A DNA stretch of 64,000 bases, taken from NCBI RefSeq assembly GCF_018555685.1, contig NZ_JAFLWW010000004.1, forward strand, positions 124,001 through 188,000, written 5' to 3'. The notes under the pieces were generated by a model. The model made no database searches and was not told the origin of the DNA. It saw only the letters and a list, made by a program, of their open reading frames with translations. Below, piece after piece: positions 59,840 through 64,000 of this stretch (position 1 is its first letter; every line of letters begins with the position of its first letter). A program made the position numbers and the translations under genes. Source of the stretch: Aminobacter anthyllidis. Lineage in GTDB: Bacteria > Pseudomonadota > Alphaproteobacteria > Rhizobiales > Rhizobiaceae.

Positions 59840-61048
59840 ATGATTTTGCGTCAGCAAAGACAAAGTGCCCTGCGCAGGGCGCTTATATTAGGTGCGGCTG
59901 CCGGAGCGTTGGCCTTTGGGACTTCGGCGTATGCCGAAGAAACTCTGAAGATCGGCGCGCTGGGTGTAATGAGCGGGCCGTTTGCCGGTTGGGGCGGCGT
60001 CATGTGCCAGACGTTCAAGTCTCGGGCTGGCATGTGGAATGACGATGGCGGCGTGGCAATCGGCGATAAGACCTACAAGGTCGAGGTCGTGTGCGTAGAC
60101 GACAAGGGCGATCCTAAGGGCGCCCAGACTGGTGCCGAAAAGCTGGTGTCGGAAGGCGTTAAATACATCCAGGGGCCGAACACGGACTCCACGGCTGAAA
60201 GTGCGAAGACCGTCATGGAGGCGAACGGCACGATCAACATGCCCTACGCCTTCTCCAAGTCGCTCTACAAGGCGCCGGCCTCCCAGTCGATCCTCGGCAT
60301 GGTTGCGTCCTACCAGGTTGGCCCGGTCATCTACAAATGGCTGATGGAAAACAAGGGCGTGAAGAAGATCGCGTTTGTTTCCGAAAACAATGCCGATCCG
60401 ATCAAGCAGCGCGACGAGGGATCCGCCGGCGCAAAGGCGCTCGGCCTGGAGGTCGTCTCAGACCAGGAGACCTATGAGTCCGGTACGACGGATTTCTTTC
60501 CGATCCTGACCAAGGTGATCGGCACCGCGCCGGACCACATCGTCTTGTCGGGCGTTTCGCCTTCGGATGTCGGCCCTCTGATCAAGGCGGCGCGCGAACT
60601 GGGCTTCACCGGTACCATGAGCACCGAAACCGGGCAGGATCCGAAGGCCATCTATGAGGTGGCCGGCGATGCTTCGAACGGCTTCATCGCGGCCGGCGGC
60701 GCGAGCACCGAAGCCATCCGCAGTGACTTCATGGTCAAGTTCATCGAGCGCTACACCAAGGACTGGGGCGAGTGGAACGATGTCGCCGGCCTCTATGTCT
60801 ACGGCCCGGAGATCATGATCCAGACGTTGCAGAGCGCAGGCCCGAAGGCTCTCGAAGATACCGAAGTATTCAAGGCTGCGCTAACCGGCTTCGTCGGCAA
60901 GAACCCGTTCCTCAAAGACGGCGGCGAACTGAAGTATGTCGGCCGAACTGACTATGGGCAGGCGCGCCAGGTTTCCGTGCCCATCGTCGTTCAGGCGGTT
61001 GAAAACGGTGAATACAAGCCGCTGTTCGTCGGAAAACTCCCAGACTGA
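59840..61048 (+). CDS. Branched-chain-amino-acid/amide-type (HAAT) ABC transporter substrate-binding protein
   Basis: This 402-residue receptor begins MILRQQRQSALRRALILGAA; GGAGGA lies 4 bases upstream of ATG 59840 (an ATG at 59828 overlaps that site). The signal peptide ends near AYAEE. The mature part is a Peripla_BP_6 protein: LKIGALGVMSGPFAGWGGVM, KTYKVEVVCVDDKGDPKGAQ, GAEKLVSEGVKYIQGPNTDS. HAAT proteins bind amino acids, amides, urea or aromatic acids. It is the first gene of an operon divergent from mocR. Confidence 0.9.
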   Translation: MILRQQRQSALRRALILGAAAGALAFGTSAYAEETLKIGALGVMSGPFAGWGGVMCQTFKSRAGMWNDDGGVAIGDKTYKVEVVCVDDKGDPKGAQTGAEKLVSEGVKYIQGPNTDSTAESAKTVMEANGTINMPYAFSKSLYKAPASQSILGMVASYQVGPVIYKWLMENKGVKKIAFVSENNADPIKQRDEGSAGAKALGLEVVSDQETYESGTTDFFPILTKVIGTAPDHIVLSGVSPSDVGPLIKAARELGFTGTMSTETGQDPKAIYEVAGDASNGFIAAGGASTEAIRSDFMVKFIERYTKDWGEWNDVAGLYVYGPEIMIQTLQSAGPKALEDTEVFKAALTGFVGKNPFLKDGGELKYVGRTDYGQARQVSVPIVVQAVENGEYKPLFVGKLPD

Positions 61049-61054
61049 CGAACC

Positions 61055-61088
61055 CGGGCGGCGGTCTGCCCCCCATGGCCGCTGCCCG
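61055..61088 (+). other. Intercistronic hairpin after the binding-protein gene
   Basis: CGGGCGGCGG (61055-61064) pairs with CCGCTGCCCG (61079-61088) with one GU pair and a 14-nt loop. It is in the same place, between binding protein and first permease, as the hairpins at 6195 and 50732. Confidence 0.5.
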
Positions 61089-61163
61089 CATTTCTTCGCA
61101 CGAGGTCCGCATGGCGCGGGCCCGGATGGGCGAAAATGCCGGTCCTCGCACAGGAGACTTCGC

Positions 61164-62024
61164 ATGACGCAGGTTATGCTCAACGCGCTTGTCGTCGGAA
61201 CGACCTACGCTCTGATCGCGCTCGGCATCACCATCATCTTCAGCATCATGAAGGTGGTGAATTTTGCCCATGGTCAGCTCTACATGATCGGCGGGTTCGT
61301 CGTTTACTACTTCAATGTCGTGTTCGGCCTGCCTTTCTGGTTTGGCCTCGTCATGTCCTTCCTCATAGTCGGCCTGCTCGGCGTGGCCATGGAACTGTTC
61401 CTGTTCCGGCCAGTGATGCTGCGCGTCAAACGCGAGGAGGTGACCATGCTGCTCGCCATGGGCACGGCTGTATTCCTCGAAAGCTTGGCGCTGCTTGTCT
61501 TTGGCGAGAAGCAGCGTGGGGTGCCGCCGATTGCTACCGGCATCGTCGAACTCTTCGGTGCCAGGCTGCCCACCGGACGCATCGTCGTTATCGTTGTCGC
61601 AGCGATGCTGATCGCCGCCTTGATGGCCTTCATCGGCTACACCAAGACCGGCCGGGCGCTCAGGGCCATGGCGCAGGACCGCGAAGCGACGGCCCTGCAG
61701 GGCGTCAATCTCAAATGGCTCTCCGCCATGGGCTTCGGCCTCGGCACCGGCCTTGCCGGCCTGTCCGGCGGCCTGCTCGTGGCGATCTTCGCCGTCCACA
61801 CCGGCGCCGGCACGGCGATCTCGATCAAGGCCTTCCTGATGATCATGATCGGCGGCGCCGGCGTGCTCTCCGGCGCCATTCTCGGTGGCTTCGTCCTGGG
61901 TTTCCTCGAATCCGTCGGCTACGCGCTGCTGCCGGGCTCGCTGACCTTTCTCATCATCTTCCTGATCGTGATCTGCTTCCTGATCGTGAGGCCGAACGGG
62001 ATCATGGGTAAGCCCTGGGGCTGA
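61164..62024 (+). CDS. HAAT-type ABC transporter permease, LivH-like
   Basis: This 286-residue permease starts MTQVMLNALVVGTTYALIAL after AGGAGA (61152-61157); the frame runs upstream to 60936 but that part overlaps the binding-protein gene. Family features: LGITIIFSIMKVVNFAHGQL, MLLAMGTAVFLESLALLVFG, MAQDREATALQGVNLKWLSA. It has about eight transmembrane segments. The operon order (SBP, LivH, LivM, LivG, LivF) is canonical. Confidence 0.9.
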   Translation: MTQVMLNALVVGTTYALIALGITIIFSIMKVVNFAHGQLYMIGGFVVYYFNVVFGLPFWFGLVMSFLIVGLLGVAMELFLFRPVMLRVKREEVTMLLAMGTAVFLESLALLVFGEKQRGVPPIATGIVELFGARLPTGRIVVIVVAAMLIAALMAFIGYTKTGRALRAMAQDREATALQGVNLKWLSAMGFGLGTGLAGLSGGLLVAIFAVHTGAGTAISIKAFLMIMIGGAGVLSGAILGGFVLGFLESVGYALLPGSLTFLIIFLIVICFLIVRPNGIMGKPWG

Positions 62025-62031
62025 GACGACC

Positions 62032-63066
62032 ATGCAAAAGACAATCTCCATGCCGAATGTGAACCTGCCCCAAAGCGTGCAGCGAAGCTCCGCGCTTAAG
62101 CCCATCGGGCTGGGGCTCTTGATCGCGGCGGCCTATTTCATCGCCATTCCGCTGGTCTTTGGTGCCAACGGCTACCTGCTCAACGTGTTCACCACCATGG
62201 CCGCCGTCAGCTTCATCAGCTTCGGCGTCTGGCTGACCTTCGCTATTGGCCGAATCAATCTTGCCCAGGCGGGATTTGCGCTGATCGGTGCCTATGTCAC
62301 CGCCATCCTGGTGTCGCGTCTCGGCGTCTCGTTCTGGATCTGCCTGCCGCTCTCGGGAGCCGTCGCGGCCCTGCTCGGCGGACTGATCGGCTGGCCGGTG
62401 CTGCGCCTCAAGGGCGTCTACTTCGCGATGATTACCCTGTGTATCACCGAGGCCTGCCGGCTGACCGCCCTGAGCTTTCCGGCACTCACTAGGGGTGCGC
62501 AAGGCATTGTCGACCTGCCGCTTCCAGGCGAACTGTCGCTGTTCGGGCTGACCATCATTCCCGCCTTTGAAAAGGGCGCGCGGCTGCCGTTCTTCTATCT
62601 AGCCGGCACGCTGATGCTGCTCGGACTCGGGTTCATGTGGTTGCTCGATACCAGCCGAGTCGGTGCGGTGTTCCGCTCGCTCAGGCAAAACGAGGATCTC
62701 GCTTCCAGCCTGGGGATCAACGTCGCCAAGTACCGCGTCGTCGCCTTCATGGTGAGCTGCTTCTACGCGGGCGTTGGCGGCGCCTTTTTCGCCACGCTCC
62801 AGCAGAACGTCTACCCGACCACCTTCCAGGTCCTCGATAGCGTCTACTTCATGGTCTACTGCTTCGTCGGCGGCCTGGAATTCGTCATCGGTCCATTGGT
62901 CGGGGCGCTGGTGATGATGATCAGCTTCGAATTGCTGCACGAATTCCAGCGCTATCAGACTGTCATCTTCTCCGGGCTGATGATCCTGTGCATCCTGTTG
63001 ATGCCGAACGGAATCCTGAGCGTCGTCAATCGCTCCGGCAAGCCGGAGGAGGCAACCAATGCTTGA
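62032..63066 (+). CDS. HAAT-type ABC transporter permease, LivM-like
   Basis: This 344-residue permease starts MQKTISMPNVNLPQSVQRSS. LivM features: SFGVWLTFAIGRINLAQAGF, ALIGAYVTAILVSRLGVSFW, FRSLRQNEDLASSLGINVAK, YRVVAFMVSCFYAGVGGAFF. It overlaps the next ATPase gene by 8 bp. ATG 62032 lies 7 bp after the previous stop; a later ATG (MPNVN) is also possible. Confidence 0.88.
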   Translation: MQKTISMPNVNLPQSVQRSSALKPIGLGLLIAAAYFIAIPLVFGANGYLLNVFTTMAAVSFISFGVWLTFAIGRINLAQAGFALIGAYVTAILVSRLGVSFWICLPLSGAVAALLGGLIGWPVLRLKGVYFAMITLCITEACRLTALSFPALTRGAQGIVDLPLPGELSLFGLTIIPAFEKGARLPFFYLAGTLMLLGLGFMWLLDTSRVGAVFRSLRQNEDLASSLGINVAKYRVVAFMVSCFYAGVGGAFFATLQQNVYPTTFQVLDSVYFMVYCFVGGLEFVIGPLVGALVMMISFELLHEFQRYQTVIFSGLMILCILLMPNGILSVVNRSGKPEEATNA

Positions 63067-63829
63067 AGTTCGCGGACTGACCAAGATCTTCGGTGGGTTG
63101 ACGGCAGTGAAGGATCTGAACTTCACGCTAGATGCGGGAGAGATTCTTTCCATCATCGGCCCCAATGGCGCCGGCAAAAGCACCTGCTTCAAGCTGATCG
63201 CCTCCTTCCTCAACCCGACGACTGGCACCGTCCGTTTCAACGGCAAGGACATTACCGGCATCGGACCGCATGCGGTGGCTCGCCACGGCATAGTGCGGAC
63301 GTTCCAGGAAAACACCAGTTTTCAGGACATGACCGTGCGCGAAGCGGTGCTGCTCGGTTACCAGAAGGATTGTAAGGCCTCGCTGGCCGGCATGATCTTC
63401 CGGTCGCCACGAGCCAGGAGAGACGAGCGCGAGGCCGGCGACTATGCCGATCACGTGCTCGACATGCTCGGTATGACAGGCCTGGCCAATACGGTTTCGG
63501 CGGCCTTGCCGCACGGCATGCTGCGCAATCTCGGCATCGCGGTGGCACTTGCGGCCAGACCCAAGCTCATCCTGCTCGATGAGCCGTTCGCCGGCCTAAA
63601 CTCGGACGAGACCAAGCGCGGCGTCGAGCTGATCCGCAAGATCCGCGACGATGGCGTCACGCCCATCCTGGTCGAGCACGACATGACCGCGGTCATGTCG
63701 GTCAGCGAGCGCATTGTGGTTGTCAGTTTCGGCAGCAAGATCGCCGAGGGAACGCCGGCGGAGATCCAGCAGAACGAGAAGGTCATTGAAGCCTATCTCG
63801 GTGCCGAAGACACGGAGATCGGGCTATGA
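63059..63829 (+). CDS. HAAT-type ABC transporter ATPase, LivG-like
   Basis: This 256-residue ATPase has Walker A GPNGAGKSTCFKLI, the family VRTFQENTSFQDMTVREAVL, a signature region ALPHGMLRNLGIAVALA that is divergent from LSGGQ, Walker B LILLDEPFAGLNSDE and the switch His in VEHDMTAVM. The altered signature is noticeable but is seen in some HAAT systems. It overlaps the LivF-like gene by 4 bp. Confidence 0.9.
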   Translation: MLEVRGLTKIFGGLTAVKDLNFTLDAGEILSIIGPNGAGKSTCFKLIASFLNPTTGTVRFNGKDITGIGPHAVARHGIVRTFQENTSFQDMTVREAVLLGYQKDCKASLAGMIFRSPRARRDEREAGDYADHVLDMLGMTGLANTVSAALPHGMLRNLGIAVALAARPKLILLDEPFAGLNSDETKRGVELIRKIRDDGVTPILVEHDMTAVMSVSERIVVVSFGSKIAEGTPAEIQQNEKVIEAYLGAEDTEIGL

Positions 63830-64000
63830 GCGCGCAATTCTCGATCCGGGACTTGGCTGTGTCCTATGGCAGGGTTCGCGCCGTGAAGGGCGTCTCCCTG
63901 ACCGCCGGCGAGGGACAGATCATTTCCCTCATTGGCGCCAATGGCGCCGGCAAGTCTTCCATCCTTCGCGCTATCACGGGTCTGACCGCGCCTGAGAGCG
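63826..64000 (+). CDS. HAAT-type ABC transporter ATPase, LivF-like (truncated by window edge)
   Basis: The first 58 codons are in the window: MSAQFSIRDLAVSYGRVRAV then Walker A GANGAGKSSI (about 37-46). It starts within an ATGA overlap on the LivG-like gene. As the LivF-type partner it completes the five-gene operon; the rest lies beyond the right edge. Confidence 0.88.
   Translation, partial: MSAQFSIRDLAVSYGRVRAVKGVSLTAGEGQIISLIGANGAGKSSILRAITGLTAPES

Noticed and set aside
1-64000. CRISPR arrays, tRNA or rRNA genes, insertion sequences
   Set aside because: I saw no regularly spaced repeats, no tRNA-like clover-leaf sequence and no transposase gene or terminal inverted repeats.

Overview
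This is a high-GC window from an alphaproteobacterium of the Hyphomicrobiales. Gene families and codon use suggest the Mesorhizobium/Aminobacter (Phyllobacteriaceae) group, but I see no rRNA or tRNA to place it further. The layout is that of an accessory replicon or chromosomal catabolic region: one transporter-plus-enzyme operon after another, each with a local regulator. No CRISPR array, insertion sequence or complete prophage is visible.

Layout. 1-2.1 kb: the edge of a possible integrated element, with a tyrosine recombinase cut by the window edge and a divergent DUF1612/HTH protein. 2.4-12.5 kb (minus): an IclR regulator with two overlapping palindromic operators, a fused hydantoinase/oxoprolinase A+B protein of 1283 residues, and a complete dipeptide-type ABC transporter. 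12.7-15.2 kb: two divergent M20 amidohydrolases. 15.3-27.8 kb: a sugar regulon, gntR-dgoD on the minus strand facing an operon of an AraFGH-type importer, mutarotase, sugar dehydrogenase, DgoK, DgoA, lactonase, an IlvD/Edd-type sugar acid dehydratase and a DHDPS-family enzyme. Together these cover oxidative D-galactose catabolism and most of oxidative L-arabinose catabolism. 28-33 kb: a small DUF1344 protein and an RND efflux pair preceded by three copies of a 17-bp dyad. 33.2-33.7 kb: a frameshifted XRE-cupin regulator.

35-42.4 kb is the most interesting part. A TetR regulator leads an operon with a His-rich HypB, HypA, two paralogous ureohydrolases, a HupE/UreJ nickel permease and a GcvT-like protein. 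An NCS1 permease with a co-translated 63-residue membrane protein is divergent. The first ureohydrolase keeps all six metal ligands; the second has lost five. This is the architecture reported for the Ni-dependent heteromeric ureohydrolases (metformin hydrolase and its dimethylguanidine-hydrolysing relative). The presumed job is to import a substituted guanidine or biguanide, hydrolyse it, and supply nickel to the enzyme.

42.7-45.9 kb: a polar amino-acid-type ABC importer lacking an ATPase gene, divergent from a cytoplasmic NMT1-like protein. 46.2-54.6 kb: an AmiC/AmiR sensor-antiterminator pair, then a leader with a strong intrinsic terminator, an alpha/beta hydrolase, a complete urea/short-chain-amide ABC transporter (UrtABCDE type) and a stand-alone UreE nickel chaperone. 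With the ureohydrolase locus this makes a roughly 19-kb stretch themed on nickel and urea- or amide-like nitrogen compounds. 54.7-58.2 kb: a GGDEF-EAL protein, a molybdopterin-fold periplasmic protein and a PTPS/QueD-like protein. 58.3-64 kb: a MocR-type regulator divergent from a branched-chain/amide-type ABC operon that runs off the right edge.
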